Positions 36,793 to 46,003 of a DNA stretch of 64,000 nucleotides are shown here, one piece after another. A model generated the notes under the pieces. The model was not told the origin of the DNA, searched no databases, and saw only the letters and a program-made list of their open reading frames with translations. Each line of letters starts with the position of its first letter. Within the stretch, counting starts at the first letter, position 1. Source of the stretch: Legionella cincinnatiensis. GTDB lineage: Bacteria; Pseudomonadota; Gammaproteobacteria; Legionellales; Legionellaceae. Location of the stretch: NCBI RefSeq assembly GCF_900452415.1, contig NZ_UGNX01000001.1:2852001-2916000 (forward strand), in the 5' to 3' direction. The translations under genes were made by a program, and so were the position numbers.

Positions 36793-37191
36793 ATGTCCAT
36801 GAAAAAATTTATTGTTACAGTGTTAACACTGCTTTTTTTAGTTAGTTGCAATGAATCTAATACAGTTAAAGAAACGCCAAGATTTCGTGTATATAAAACA
36901 GAGAATATCTTTACTACTTTATTACTTGATACTCGGACTGGCCGCTTATGGCAAACCCAATACTCGCTTGATGACAAACATTTCGAAGGGACAACACCTA
37001 TATCAACTGAATCTCATGCTAGCGCTACAGATCCTAATGGAAGATTTGCCTTAACAAAAACTCATAATATGTGGACTTATATTCTAGCGGATACAAAAAC
37101 TGGTGCTCTCTGGCATTGTCAATTTTCAATAAAAGATGATGAATCCCGATTTTGTATTCCACTTTCTTCCAGCAAAGAAAGCAGTTTATAA
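36793..37191 (+). CDS. Small lipoprotein of unknown function
   Basis: 132 residues with a bacterial lipoprotein signal: MSMKKFIVTVLTLLFLVSC, lipobox LVSC at Cys19. The mature part has two similar units (LLLDTRTGRLWQTQYSL and ILADTKTGALWHCQFSI), each a TxTGxLWxxQxS beta hairpin, so it is an internal duplication. Such TGRLW units occur in small beta-propeller-like or signalling lipoproteins. Membrane-anchored, role unknown. Confidence 0.7.
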   Translation: MSMKKFIVTVLTLLFLVSCNESNTVKETPRFRVYKTENIFTTLLLDTRTGRLWQTQYSLDDKHFEGTTPISTESHASATDPNGRFALTKTHNMWTYILADTKTGALWHCQFSIKDDESRFCIPLSSSKESSL

Positions 37192-37289
37192 AACATCTTG
37201 TTCACTGAGGTTTTCTGTCTTCCCTAGAATTAGAATCTATTAGGAATTCGCAAACAAATAATGATATATCAAGCCATCTCTTGTGAAAT

Positions 37290-37727
37290 TTAAATTGTAA
37301 ATTTATCCATTAACAATTTTCGATACTTTTTATGATGGGCAGGTGTTAAAGAAGCAAGTGTGATAGAAAACTTTATCTCAGCATGAGCCAAATTATCGAT
37401 AAGAGGAGAATAATTTAATTCAAAAGCTTGAATCATATTGTCATCATAAATATTCTGTATAGCTATTGATTTACTTTTATAGTCGCAAATGAATTTAAAT
37501 TTATTTTTTTCTAAGCTACGTATAACTGAAGTACGCGTTTGTTTATCAAGCAGTCTTTCTATAGAAACTGATAATCCATTACCTAGTAGTTTGGCAGTAT
37601 CAAAGGCAGATGTTTTTACCGTTTTTGAATTATGATCAAAATCCTTACACATAATATGTCGAATAATTACATCACTAGTATTTATATGTGAACTTCGAAT
37701 TTTGGCTTTAAAATTTCCATAAGACAT
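37290..37727 (-). CDS. Unknown protein, second gene of a coupled pair
   Basis: 145 residues starting at an ATG inside the 3' end of the upstream gene (46-base overlap), with AAGGAT as ribosome site. No motif recognised. The pattern SDVIIRHIMCKDF...SSKTVKTSAFDTAKLLGNGLSV hints at a small soluble domain. Overlap shows translation coupled to its partner at 37682-38059. Confidence 0.6.
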   Translation of the reverse strand: MSYGNFKAKIRSSHINTSDVIIRHIMCKDFDHNSKTVKTSAFDTAKLLGNGLSVSIERLLDKQTRTSVIRSLEKNKFKFICDYKSKSIAIQNIYDDNMIQAFELNYSPLIDNLAHAEIKFSITLASLTPAHHKKYRKLLMDKFTI

Positions 37728-38059
37728 ATAAGATCATCCTTGTTGTATTGCTCCTCATTTTTTAATTTTTCTTGTTCATTTTTATTCATACAGTAATATG
37801 AGTAGCCTCCATTTTTAAAACCAATATCTATATAGATCCCTAGCTCTTTATCATCCCAAACAAAATTAATCTCACCACTACTTGAAATCCCAATTATTGG
37901 CTCTTGAACATCTTGTTCTTGAATTAATCTGATGAACTTGAAAGCATTATTAATATCTTCCGTGGTTGGGGCACATGCTCCTTCACTATCCCAATCATTT
38001 TTAAGTAATGAATAAGATTCTAATGTTGAGGTAAGCGATTGAGCAGAAAAATGATTCAT
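37682..38059 (-). CDS. Unknown protein, first gene of a coupled pair
   Basis: The start at the ATG at 38059 (MNHFSAQSL) is preferred; a TTG 18 bases upstream is the alternative. 125 residues. It has SLLKNDWDSEGACAPTTEDINNAFKFI, a motif (WDxxGAxxP) I have seen in unnamed bacterial proteins next to similar small partners, and a beta-sheet middle (GEINFVWDDKELGIYIDIGFKNGGYSYY). Function unknown. It is the last gene before the tRNA end of the island. Confidence 0.6.
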   Translation of the reverse strand: MNHFSAQSLTSTLESYSLLKNDWDSEGACAPTTEDINNAFKFIRLIQEQDVQEPIIGISSSGEINFVWDDKELGIYIDIGFKNGGYSYYCMNKNEQEKLKNEEQYNKDDLICLMEILKPKFEVHI

Positions 38060-38171
38060 ATTACCCGAAATGTTCAAATATTAACCATAACTAGATTATA
38101 GTTTATTTTTTGATCTCATAACACAAGTAATTTAGCATTATTAGTTATGCTATATATCTATATTATTAAAA

Positions 38172-38191
38172 TGCGACACAAGTGCGACACA
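38172..38191. repeat. Island right-end arm repeat TGCGACACAAGTGCGACACA
   Basis: Exactly the same 20 bases as 15822-15841, at the opposite island end, 49 bp inside the attachment site. Direct orientation. Likely a binding site of the island integrase. Confidence 0.65.
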
Positions 38192-38239
38192 AAAAACTGA
38201 CTATAACGAGGAAATTACGTAACTTATTGATTTTACTAC

Positions 38240-38312
38240 TGCCGCTGCGCAGAATCGAACTGCGGACCTTCTGATTACGAATCAACTGCTCTACCGACTG
38301 AGCTACAGCGGC
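38240..38312 (-). tRNA. tRNA-Thr (anticodon CGT)
   Basis: On the minus strand, acceptor arm GCCGCTG pairs with CAGCGGC, D arm GCTC/GAGC, anticodon loop TTCGTAA (CGT, reads ACG codons), T arm CGCAG-TTCGATT-CTGCG and discriminator A. CCA is not encoded. The 3' half plus downstream bases recurs as the decayed copy at 15641-15706, so this gene is the island's attachment site and remains intact. Confidence 0.93.
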
Positions 38313-38693
38313 GTATAGAAAAGTATACTTAAGTTAAGTGGTGATGCAATAGCTTATAATTATTCTTTGTTTTGTCCTTACTTAAACGAATAAGAGTCGT
38401 TAAATGATGATTTTTTATTGAAATATAAAATAAAATGAGCATTTTTAATGCGTTCTTGCGAAAACTAATTATGAATGTTCTGACTTTAATTCATAATAAT
38501 TTTTACCAAATTAGCAAAAAAATATTCAAATAGATAAAAAATGATTTATAATGATGCGTTGAATCATCTTTTGCATTAGTAGAAAAAAAATTTAATGTAA
38601 TATAAGAAATATTTTTCTGCTTTTTTAATTGAGAATAGTTTTAAATTATTGCAGATGAATATAACATAGCGTCACCTAAAATCATGGCAACCT
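38313..38693. other. Intergenic 380 bp
   Basis: AT-rich without coding signal. It must hold the tRNA promoter on one strand and the permease promoter on the other. I see no repeats here. Confidence 0.4.
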
Positions 38694-40175
38694 GTGAGAA
38701 ATAAACAGCTCGTGAAAAATAGTACAGTGGATACAGAAAAAACCGTTAAAGACAGTGGTTATAGCCGCCGGCTAAAAGACCGCCATGTGCAACTTATTGC
38801 ATTAGGAGGAATTATTGGCTCAGGCTATTTTTTAGGCACAGGTGAAGTTATAAACCTGGTCGGTCCCTCTGTATTTTTAGCTTATATACTAGGCGGTTTA
38901 ATCATTTTCTTAACTATGCTGTGTATGGGGGAACTTGCTGTAGCTATTCCAATATCAGGTTCATTTGTTACTTATACCGCTGATTTTATATCTCCATCAG
39001 TTGCTTGTGGTGTAGGATGGTCTTATTGGATTAGTTGGGTAGCATATATCCCTGCCGAATGTGTGGCGGGGGGAATAATAATGGAAATGTTTACCGGAGT
39101 GAATGGTTATATATGGGCTATTTGTTTTGGTTTATTGATTACTTATATTAACCTTGCAAAAGTAGATACTTTTGGGGAAATTGAGTTTTGGCTTGCTTTA
39201 ATCAAAATTTTAGCTTTATTAGGCTTTGTTATTTTAGCAATTTTAATTTTCTTTGGCTTAATCCATAGCCCAGAGTCTAATGGCATAATTGGGACTAAAT
39301 ATATCATAGGTGATGGTGGTTTCCTTCCTAATGGAACCATGCCATTGTTAACGGCTATGGTTCTTTTGCTTGTAAATTATCAAGGGTCTGAAATCATTGG
39401 CCTTGCTGCTGGAGAATCAGAAAACCCGGCGAGAATGATTCCACATGCCATCAGAAATGTTACTTTAAGAATTCTTTTCATCTACATTATCCCTGTATTT
39501 TGCTTGGTGTTAATTTTTCCATGGCAAAAAGCGGGATTATCAAATTCAGTATTTGCTGATGCGCTCAACTTCTACAATCTAAAATGGGCTGGTGCAGTAA
39601 CCAGCTTTGTGACCCTTAGTGCAACATTATCTTGCGCTAACTCTGGATTTTACGGCACTGTACGCGCCCTGAATGCCTTAGCTCGTGATGGAATGGCACC
39701 GCATACCTTTGCAAAATTTAATGAAAACTCCGTACCTCAAAATGCCGTTATTGCTACATTAATAACCATTTGGATCCTTTTAGGCGTAGGTTACTTTTTT
39801 GGACAAACAAAACTTTATATAGCCCTACTTCTGGTATCTGGTTTTACTGGCACCCTGGCCTGGATTTCTTTATGTACGTCACAAATTCGCTTTAGAAGTA
39901 GATTGTATCAAGCAGGATATACTACAAAAAATCTTCGCTATGTAACTCCTTATTCACCTTATACCGGAATTCTTGCAATTATACTTATGTTTATCGCCTT
40001 GTTCTTCCTGGTGCTCAATAAGGATCCTACCTATAAACTCGCTTTTTATATTGGTACGGTGAGCTTTGTGATCCCCATAATAATCTATAAGCTCTTTGAT
40101 CTCTCGAAGAAAAGGAAAAAAGCATTACATTTAAAAACTAGAGTTAAATTTCAAGATCTATTTCCTCCAGTTTGA
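38694..40175 (+). CDS. APC-superfamily amino-acid permease
   Basis: 493 residues with about 12 membrane segments. The N-terminus (YSRRLKDRHVQLIALGGIIGSGYFLGTG) has the APC signature GGxIGxGxF in helix 1, followed by GPSVFLAYILGG and the YWISWV segment of amino-acid transporters of the AAT/GABA-permease type. Inner membrane, proton-linked amino-acid uptake by family; specificity not deducible. The start is unsure: GTG at 38694 has no good ribosome site, and GTG at 38712 is an alternative. Confidence 0.85.
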   Translation: MRNKQLVKNSTVDTEKTVKDSGYSRRLKDRHVQLIALGGIIGSGYFLGTGEVINLVGPSVFLAYILGGLIIFLTMLCMGELAVAIPISGSFVTYTADFISPSVACGVGWSYWISWVAYIPAECVAGGIIMEMFTGVNGYIWAICFGLLITYINLAKVDTFGEIEFWLALIKILALLGFVILAILIFFGLIHSPESNGIIGTKYIIGDGGFLPNGTMPLLTAMVLLLVNYQGSEIIGLAAGESENPARMIPHAIRNVTLRILFIYIIPVFCLVLIFPWQKAGLSNSVFADALNFYNLKWAGAVTSFVTLSATLSCANSGFYGTVRALNALARDGMAPHTFAKFNENSVPQNAVIATLITIWILLGVGYFFGQTKLYIALLLVSGFTGTLAWISLCTSQIRFRSRLYQAGYTTKNLRYVTPYSPYTGILAIILMFIALFFLVLNKDPTYKLAFYIGTVSFVIPIIIYKLFDLSKKRKKALHLKTRVKFQDLFPPV

Positions 40176-40229
40176 TGGGTTCTGCTAGAGATACTATAAA
40201 GCTCGAAGTAAAAGGGAAATAAGAAAAAT

Positions 40230-40943
40230 ATGAAAGGAATTCATAGCAGCAAGATTATGAGGCACAATCGTTTAAAAAATCTTAATAACCGCTGGCCAAC
40301 CTGGCTTGCTCTTATTATTATTGCTTTGCTTTATGAAGCTTTACCCCAAATATTTTATTGGGGTCCCAGAGGTTTACTCCTTGGCTTGGTAACTTTACTT
40401 CTGATCCCATTAATAATCACTCTATGGAATAATAATAATCGTATTAATCACTATCTGATATTGGCAGTTAATATTCTTATCACCCTCTATACAGTCATTT
40501 CAGTAAGCCGACTGATTCTTGCTACAATTCATGGACAAATTGGCCCAAACCACTTACTGCTTTCTTCAGTCATCTTATGGACAACTAACATCCTTGTTTT
40601 TGCATTATGGTATTGGAGCTTAGATGCTGGGGGCCCGGTGCAACGAGAATTAAAGGAAAGTGCCGGTTCAACTGCATTTTTATTTCCTCAAATACAACTT
40701 TCTTTAACACAAACAGCCGGAGTACCCAACTCCCTAAAAAACTGGGCACCCCATTTTGTGGATTATTTATTCCTCGCTTTTAACACTACAACAGCCTTTT
40801 CTCCAACAGATACACCTGTATTAACTCGGTGGGCAAAGTGTATGACCATGCTCCAAGCGCTTATCTCATTAACAATTATTTTAATGCTTGCTGCGCGCGC
40901 GGTTAATATTCTGAATTCTAGTTCCAGTTATTTCGTATCATAG
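40230..40943 (+). CDS. Membrane protein, DUF1345-like
   Basis: 237 residues, about six hydrophobic segments. The end DYLFLAFNTTTAFSPTDTPVLTRWAKCMTMLQALISLTIILMLAARAVNIL looks like the pore-loop plus last helices of DUF1345-type proteins (YFSF...FSPSDT...R). It starts 54 bases after the permease, with AAGGGAA upstream, and may share its transcript. Function unknown. Confidence 0.7.
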   Translation: MKGIHSSKIMRHNRLKNLNNRWPTWLALIIIALLYEALPQIFYWGPRGLLLGLVTLLLIPLIITLWNNNNRINHYLILAVNILITLYTVISVSRLILATIHGQIGPNHLLLSSVILWTTNILVFALWYWSLDAGGPVQRELKESAGSTAFLFPQIQLSLTQTAGVPNSLKNWAPHFVDYLFLAFNTTTAFSPTDTPVLTRWAKCMTMLQALISLTIILMLAARAVNILNSSSSYFVS

Positions 40944-40963
40944 GATGTAAAGTGTCTCAGAGG

Positions 40964-41299
40964 CTAATGTAACTTTTGTCCATTAGGTACTTTGGGATCG
41001 GCGGTAATCAAGCATATAGCTCCACTCTCATCCGAAAATCCAACTAATAAAAATTGTGAAATAAAGCCTGCGACGTTTTTTTCACCTAAATTAACACATC
41101 CTACTACAGAACGTCCTAATAAAGATTCTGGGGTGTAATGTACCGTAACTTGTGCAGAAGTTTGCAATATACCTATGTTTTCACCAAAATCAACCCATAT
41201 TTTATATGCTGGTTTCTTTGCACGTGGAAACTCTTCAACCTTAACAACAGTACCAGAACGCAACTCTATTTTTGCAAAATCATCATAAGAGACTATCAT
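40964..41299 (-). CDS. csaA: CsaA-type tRNA-binding/chaperone protein
   Basis: 111 residues, a single OB-fold tRNA-binding domain: DFAKIELRSGTVVKVEEFPRAKKPAYKIWVDFG, then GRSVVGCVNLGEKNVAGFISQFLLVGF. Length and motifs match CsaA, a dimeric export-related chaperone in Bacillus and related to the C-terminal domain of MetRS. The ribosome site AAGAGG is clear. Cytoplasmic. Confidence 0.9.
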   Translation of the reverse strand: MIVSYDDFAKIELRSGTVVKVEEFPRAKKPAYKIWVDFGENIGILQTSAQVTVHYTPESLLGRSVVGCVNLGEKNVAGFISQFLLVGFSDESGAICLITADPKVPNGQKLH

Positions 41300-41361
41300 T
41301 CCAAAAACCTCTTTCCCTTAGTATTAAAATTAAGTTACTACTACTTAATAAATAAAATCAA

Positions 41362-43233
41362 TTAAAATACTGTCTCTAGAACAGTTGCATGTAATTCGGG
41401 AACTAAACTCTTTAATAAAATAAGTAATTCATCTTCTTGGTTTTCCTTGCAGGCACTATTGAGTAAATGCATTGTTTGCATTAGTTCATTCCAATTCAAT
41501 TCACGAAATTTTGCTTTGAATAATTTTTCATGCTCTGTTGAATCCAATTGTTCTGATTCATGGAAAAGCTCCTCAAACAATTTTTCTCCTGGACGTAATC
41601 CTGTGTATTCAATCATGATATCTTTTCCGGGCTCCTTCCCAGCTAAGCGGATCATTTGCTCGGCCAAGTAGCTAATTTTAACTGGCTCTCCCATGTCCAG
41701 CACAAAAATTTCCCCTCCTTGCCCATTAACCATAGCCTGCAAAATTAACTGACATGCTTCGGGTATAGTCATAAAATATCGTTGCATATCAGGATGAGTC
41801 ACCTTTATTGGACCACCACTTTGTAATTGTTTTTGAAAGAGAGGAACCACACTTCCTGCAGAACCTAAAACATTTCCAAAGCGAACTGTAATGAATTGAG
41901 TTTCTACCTTACCATTCAAATTTTGACAAAAAATTTCTGCAACTCTTTTGGTGGTACCCATGATATTAGTTGGATTTACTGCTTTGTCAGTGGAAATCAA
42001 AATAAATTTTTCAGTATGGGCCGCCACACTTGCCTTTGCAACTATCTGTGTTCCTAAAATATTATTCAAAACGGCAACGCGTATTTGATTTTCCAGAAGA
42101 GGAACATGCTTATAAGCAGCAGCATGAAATACAATTTCAGGAGAATAATCAGTAAATAGATGATTAATCGCTATTTCATCAGTAATACTTACTAATTTAA
42201 GTTCTACAGGAATATCAGGAAAACTTTGCTTCAACTCAAGTTCAATTTGATATAAATTAAATTCACTATTTTCAATAATGACCAAACTTTTAGGTTTAAG
42301 AGCTAAAATTTGCCGGCATAATTCAGAACCAATTGAGCCCCCTCCTCCAGTTACCAATACTCTTTTTTCAGAAATCTTTGCGATTAATTTATCCCATTGT
42401 AAATTAACTTGCTCTCTACCTAACAAATCCTCTATATTTACCGGCCTTAAAGCATTCACTTCAACTCTGCCAGAGGCTAAGTCATTAAGACCCGGCAATG
42501 TACTAAAAGGAACTTTGCTGTTTTCGCAATAAGTCACGATACGCCGCATAATTGAAGAGCTTGCTGATGGAATAGCAATAAAAATCAAATCAATCGCATA
42601 TTCTCGAACTCGCGTGGTAATTTGGCTAGTAGTTCCCAGTACTGGAACTCCGTGTACTTCTAAGCCTTTCTTAGATAGGTTATCATCAATAAAACCAATC
42701 GGCTTGTACTGATTGCTCCGTTTTAAATCCCGGACTAATCCCTCCCCGGCCATGCCAGCACCCACTATTAGCACTCGCTTTATTTCAGTCGTCTGATTCC
42801 CTCTAGCTCGTCGGTCCCAATAAATTCTCCTCAACAACCTGGCACCGCAAAGAAAAGCAGTTAAGATAACGCAATATAAAGGAAATATTGAACGAGGAAG
42901 TGCATGAAGAATCGAAGTTAAATATAAGACAGGAATTGCTATTGTTGTAGCAGTCAAAGATGCTTTTAATATTCGAATTACATCATTTAATGAAAAAAAC
43001 CGCCATAAGCCTCGATATGTTTTAAAATAGAAATAGCAAGCCACTTGAATGACTGTTAATAAAGCCAAAGCATAAAAAGAATGTGTAGACGTAAGCCGTT
43101 CTGGAAAAGGCTGTAGATTGTATCGTAACCAATATGCAGCATACCAAGCTATGGGAATTGCGAGAATATCATTCAGAAGAACAGGTGATTTTAGATACAA
43201 TCTCTTCAAAAAGATTTTCGCAATTTCGATCAT
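41362..43233 (-). CDS. Membrane UDP-sugar 4,6-dehydratase (WbpM/PglF/CapD type)
   Basis: 623 residues. Four membrane helices (1-140) precede a CoA-binding-like domain (VLIVGAGMAGEGLVRDLK). The short-chain dehydratase domain follows (VTGGGGSIGSELCRQI, NAD loop at about 295) with the active region STDKAVNPTNIMGTTKRVAE. The usual catalytic Tyr is Met, as in long membrane-bound dehydratases such as WbpM and PglF. They turn UDP-GlcNAc into the 4-keto-6-deoxy sugar used for rare amino sugars in O-antigen or glycans. Neighbouring genes at 43342 and 44871 also look like surface-polysaccharide genes. Confidence 0.87.
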   Translation of the reverse strand: MIEIAKIFLKRLYLKSPVLLNDILAIPIAWYAAYWLRYNLQPFPERLTSTHSFYALALLTVIQVACYFYFKTYRGLWRFFSLNDVIRILKASLTATTIAIPVLYLTSILHALPRSIFPLYCVILTAFLCGARLLRRIYWDRRARGNQTTEIKRVLIVGAGMAGEGLVRDLKRSNQYKPIGFIDDNLSKKGLEVHGVPVLGTTSQITTRVREYAIDLIFIAIPSASSSIMRRIVTYCENSKVPFSTLPGLNDLASGRVEVNALRPVNIEDLLGREQVNLQWDKLIAKISEKRVLVTGGGGSIGSELCRQILALKPKSLVIIENSEFNLYQIELELKQSFPDIPVELKLVSITDEIAINHLFTDYSPEIVFHAAAYKHVPLLENQIRVAVLNNILGTQIVAKASVAAHTEKFILISTDKAVNPTNIMGTTKRVAEIFCQNLNGKVETQFITVRFGNVLGSAGSVVPLFQKQLQSGGPIKVTHPDMQRYFMTIPEACQLILQAMVNGQGGEIFVLDMGEPVKISYLAEQMIRLAGKEPGKDIMIEYTGLRPGEKLFEELFHESEQLDSTEHEKLFKAKFRELNWNELMQTMHLLNSACKENQEDELLILLKSLVPELHATVLETVF

Positions 43234-43341
43234 ATAATAATCCTTCTGAACTCATTTGTGAGCAAGAGATAGTACATTAGGTTTCTCTTTATAACATCAA
43301 AAAATTGCTTTTTATAACGGAAAACTCGAATAAATAATTTA

Positions 43342-44874
43342 TTATTTAATTGGCAAAATATCAGAAGAGTTTGTATATATTTCATAACGATAAATTGAGT
43401 CAGGGTTATTGGCCATATAAATTTGACTTAATGTATAATTATTTTGCTTATTTAACAATTTTTTTAAGCAAACATCACTAGGGGTATATATTACTTTCCC
43501 TTGCTCAATTAATGAAGTCAAAATAATAACTGCTGGCTTTTTATGCAAAATATTATTGCAAAATAGCTCATACCTGAGTTTTTCAGGGTAATGTGCCATT
43601 GATAAGTTATTTAAGCAATATGAATCAATATAATTTAAATGACTCAAATAAGGTATTAAGCCACAATCGGCTAAAACGACTGAAGCCCCCATAGAAATAT
43701 GACTATTTAACCAATCTACCACCTGTATACGTAATTGCTCTCCTCGAATAGGATTTTGAGAAAAATATCGATAATCTGCCAAGCTCATTTTTGGTATAAA
43801 AAAAAGCACTATTGTAAAATAAACTAAATAAAAAAGCGTATTAAAAACGAAGTCTCTTTTTTGCCAAAAGGCATATACTAAAATGCTAATCCCTTGCAAT
43901 GCTAAAGGAAGGAGTAATCCAAATGCAGGTAAGAAAAGACGATTATCAAAAGCAACTATGGGATCTGAATTTACCAACATTATTAAATAAAAAACACTGG
44001 GCACCCATAAAAAATAATGTCGCTTCCCTTCAGACTTATTACAAGCAGGTAAAGCAAGAAGAGCAAATGGCCATATCAATTTTAAGTAATTGCTATCTAA
44101 AGTCAAAGTAAAAACATCAGATAATCCTTTACAATATACTGAATTAGGGAAAAGAAATCCAAAATAGGTAAGTCGCCATAAAAAGTAAGGCCCATAAAAT
44201 AGAACTAAAGTTAAACAAAAAAGAAATACTCCTTGCCCATAATGTTTTATTTCTTTTTGAGGTCTATCCCAGCAAAGCAAGATAAAAAATAAGATCATTA
44301 AAGCAGGAGCTTCGGGTCGAGTCATCCCGGCAAGTGCAAGCAATAATCCCGCAAAAACAAAGTATTTGTTTTCTGATTTGCCACGAAAGCCAGGGAATAA
44401 TTGATATCCCATTCCTCTGAAGCAAAAATATACAGCGCCACAAATAAGTGCTTGGTAAGCCGCTGTTTCCAAACCACTAATTGCCCAGATAATTTGCCCT
44501 TTGTAAAATAATAAACCCAAACAAGGTAAGAGTGATTCTCGTTTGGAAAACCAAAATCGACTTATTAAATAGATAAAATAGCAGGTAAAATAAAGTCCTA
44601 TTAATCCTGCTATTTTTAAGACAATAATGGGATTCCCTTTTAAAAGGATTGTTAAAGCCCCAAGAGCAACAAAAAGAAAATTTGAATAACCTTCTACCGG
44701 AGGAGCACCCACATTCCACAATAAACCTGTGCCAGCTGCCCAATGTCTTGCATAACGCAACGAAATGTACATATCATCAATTGTGAATGGCCAAATCGCC
44801 TGTATTTGTAAAATCAATAAATAGAGAAATAATAAAATGAAAATACAATCATACCAACGTAATTCAGATTTCAT
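43342..44874 (-). CDS. GT-C-fold membrane glycosyltransferase, arabinosyltransferase-like
   Basis: I start at the ATG at 44874, which overlaps the TGA of the preceding gene (ATGA), so translation is coupled. 510 residues, about 11 membrane segments. The first loop carries FTIDDMYISLRYARHWAAGTGLLWNVG and EGYSNFLFV. This DDxY...RYA...G.GLxWN...VEGYSNFL pattern resembles mycobacterial AftB-type arabinofuranosyltransferases that use decaprenyl-phospho-arabinose. The first Asp pair would be the catalytic or metal-binding site. The coupled partner is a decaprenyl-phosphate phosphoribosyltransferase-like protein. Substrate is inferred only. Confidence 0.7.
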   Translation of the reverse strand: MKSELRWYDCIFILLFLYLLILQIQAIWPFTIDDMYISLRYARHWAAGTGLLWNVGAPPVEGYSNFLFVALGALTILLKGNPIIVLKIAGLIGLYFTCYFIYLISRFWFSKRESLLPCLGLLFYKGQIIWAISGLETAAYQALICGAVYFCFRGMGYQLFPGFRGKSENKYFVFAGLLLALAGMTRPEAPALMILFFILLCWDRPQKEIKHYGQGVFLFCLTLVLFYGPYFLWRLTYFGFLFPNSVYCKGLSDVFTLTLDSNYLKLIWPFALLALPACNKSEGKRHYFLWVPSVFYLIMLVNSDPIVAFDNRLFLPAFGLLLPLALQGISILVYAFWQKRDFVFNTLFYLVYFTIVLFFIPKMSLADYRYFSQNPIRGEQLRIQVVDWLNSHISMGASVVLADCGLIPYLSHLNYIDSYCLNNLSMAHYPEKLRYELFCNNILHKKPAVIILTSLIEQGKVIYTPSDVCLKKLLNKQNNYTLSQIYMANNPDSIYRYEIYTNSSDILPIK

Positions 44875-45719
44875 TGTGCTAATGCCATAAAAGTTAACAC
44901 GATAAAGCACCAAAGATTAATTCGTGATAATTGATCATGTAAAAAAACAATTACAGGATCGTCATTTTCAATATCTTGCATTGCAAGCCAAGCAAAACGC
45001 CATAGCGCAATCGCAGCAAAAGGCACAGTCAACATAAAATAAAACGATTGATCTCTTGCATAAATAATATAAAAAACATACGTAAGAAAACTAGCAATAC
45101 CTATAACAATTATTAACCAATGAAGCATTAAAGGATTATATTTCTTCAATACTTTACGTGTGGTATGTTTTAGACCTAATTGCATTTCCATTCTACGCTT
45201 ATTTAAAGCAATAAAAAGACTCACTAAGGTTGCTGCAACAGTAAGCCAAACAGAGATACTTAAACCAATACCTGCCGTACCTGCTAAAACTCGCAACATG
45301 AATCCCGCAGCGATACAAAGCACATCAATAATAGGAATTAACTTAAAAAGATGGTTATACGCTAGATTTATTACTAAATAAATACAAAGAATAATTGCTA
45401 ATTTCGTAGAAATTAACCAACCTAAAGCAAGCCCAGCAATTAAAAGCAAAAACAGCATAAAAATTGCCTCAGAAACTGTAATTTTCTCACTTGCCAATGG
45501 TCTATGTCGTTTCTGAGGGTGTAAGCTATCTTCCGTTCGATCTTCAATATCATTATAAATATAAACGGCACTAGAAATAAGGCAAAACGCTAAAGTAGCT
45601 AGCAATGCGGGAACAAAATATCCCGGGATAGGTGTATAACAAAATCCGAGCATCACAAATGCACCTTTTGTCCAATGCGAGATGCGAAGAAGTTTAAACA
45701 AATGTTTAAGCCTTTCCAT
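44871..45719 (-). CDS. UbiA-superfamily decaprenyl-phosphate phosphoribosyltransferase-like protein
   Basis: The start is the ATG at 45719 (MERLKHLFKLLR) with AAGG upstream; a TTG at 45749 lacks a site. 282 residues, about nine membrane helices. The active loop YIYNDIEDRTEDSLHPQKRHRPLASEKI has the NDxxD...D...HPxKxxRP pattern of DPPR synthase (Rv3806c type), not of UbiA quinone enzymes. Such enzymes attach 5-phosphoribose to polyprenyl phosphate, the first step to the arabinose donor. The next steps (DprE1/DprE2 and phosphatase) are not in this window. Translationally coupled to a GT-C transferase. Confidence 0.83.
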   Translation of the reverse strand: MERLKHLFKLLRISHWTKGAFVMLGFCYTPIPGYFVPALLATLAFCLISSAVYIYNDIEDRTEDSLHPQKRHRPLASEKITVSEAIFMLFLLLIAGLALGWLISTKLAIILCIYLVINLAYNHLFKLIPIIDVLCIAAGFMLRVLAGTAGIGLSISVWLTVAATLVSLFIALNKRRMEMQLGLKHTTRKVLKKYNPLMLHWLIIVIGIASFLTYVFYIIYARDQSFYFMLTVPFAAIALWRFAWLAMQDIENDDPVIVFLHDQLSRINLWCFIVLTFMALAQ

Positions 45720-46003
45720 GAGGCTTACCTTTTGCGTGTTGTTTATCAATTCACTTACCTTCTCTATAAAAAACTTAGTTTGATGAACAATACTATAGTT
45801 AATAAATTAAAAGTAACACAATCTAAAAAAAAAGCATCATTTCAATAAGTTAATCTCTAAATAAACTAAAAACCTTCAATTTATTACAACAATTTAGTAA
45901 AAAATAATCAAATAACATTGCATTTATACAATTTAGAAGTAAGATAAATAGTTAATGGAACAACACGTACATTACGTACTTTACCACAAGGACGAGGGAC
46001 ATT

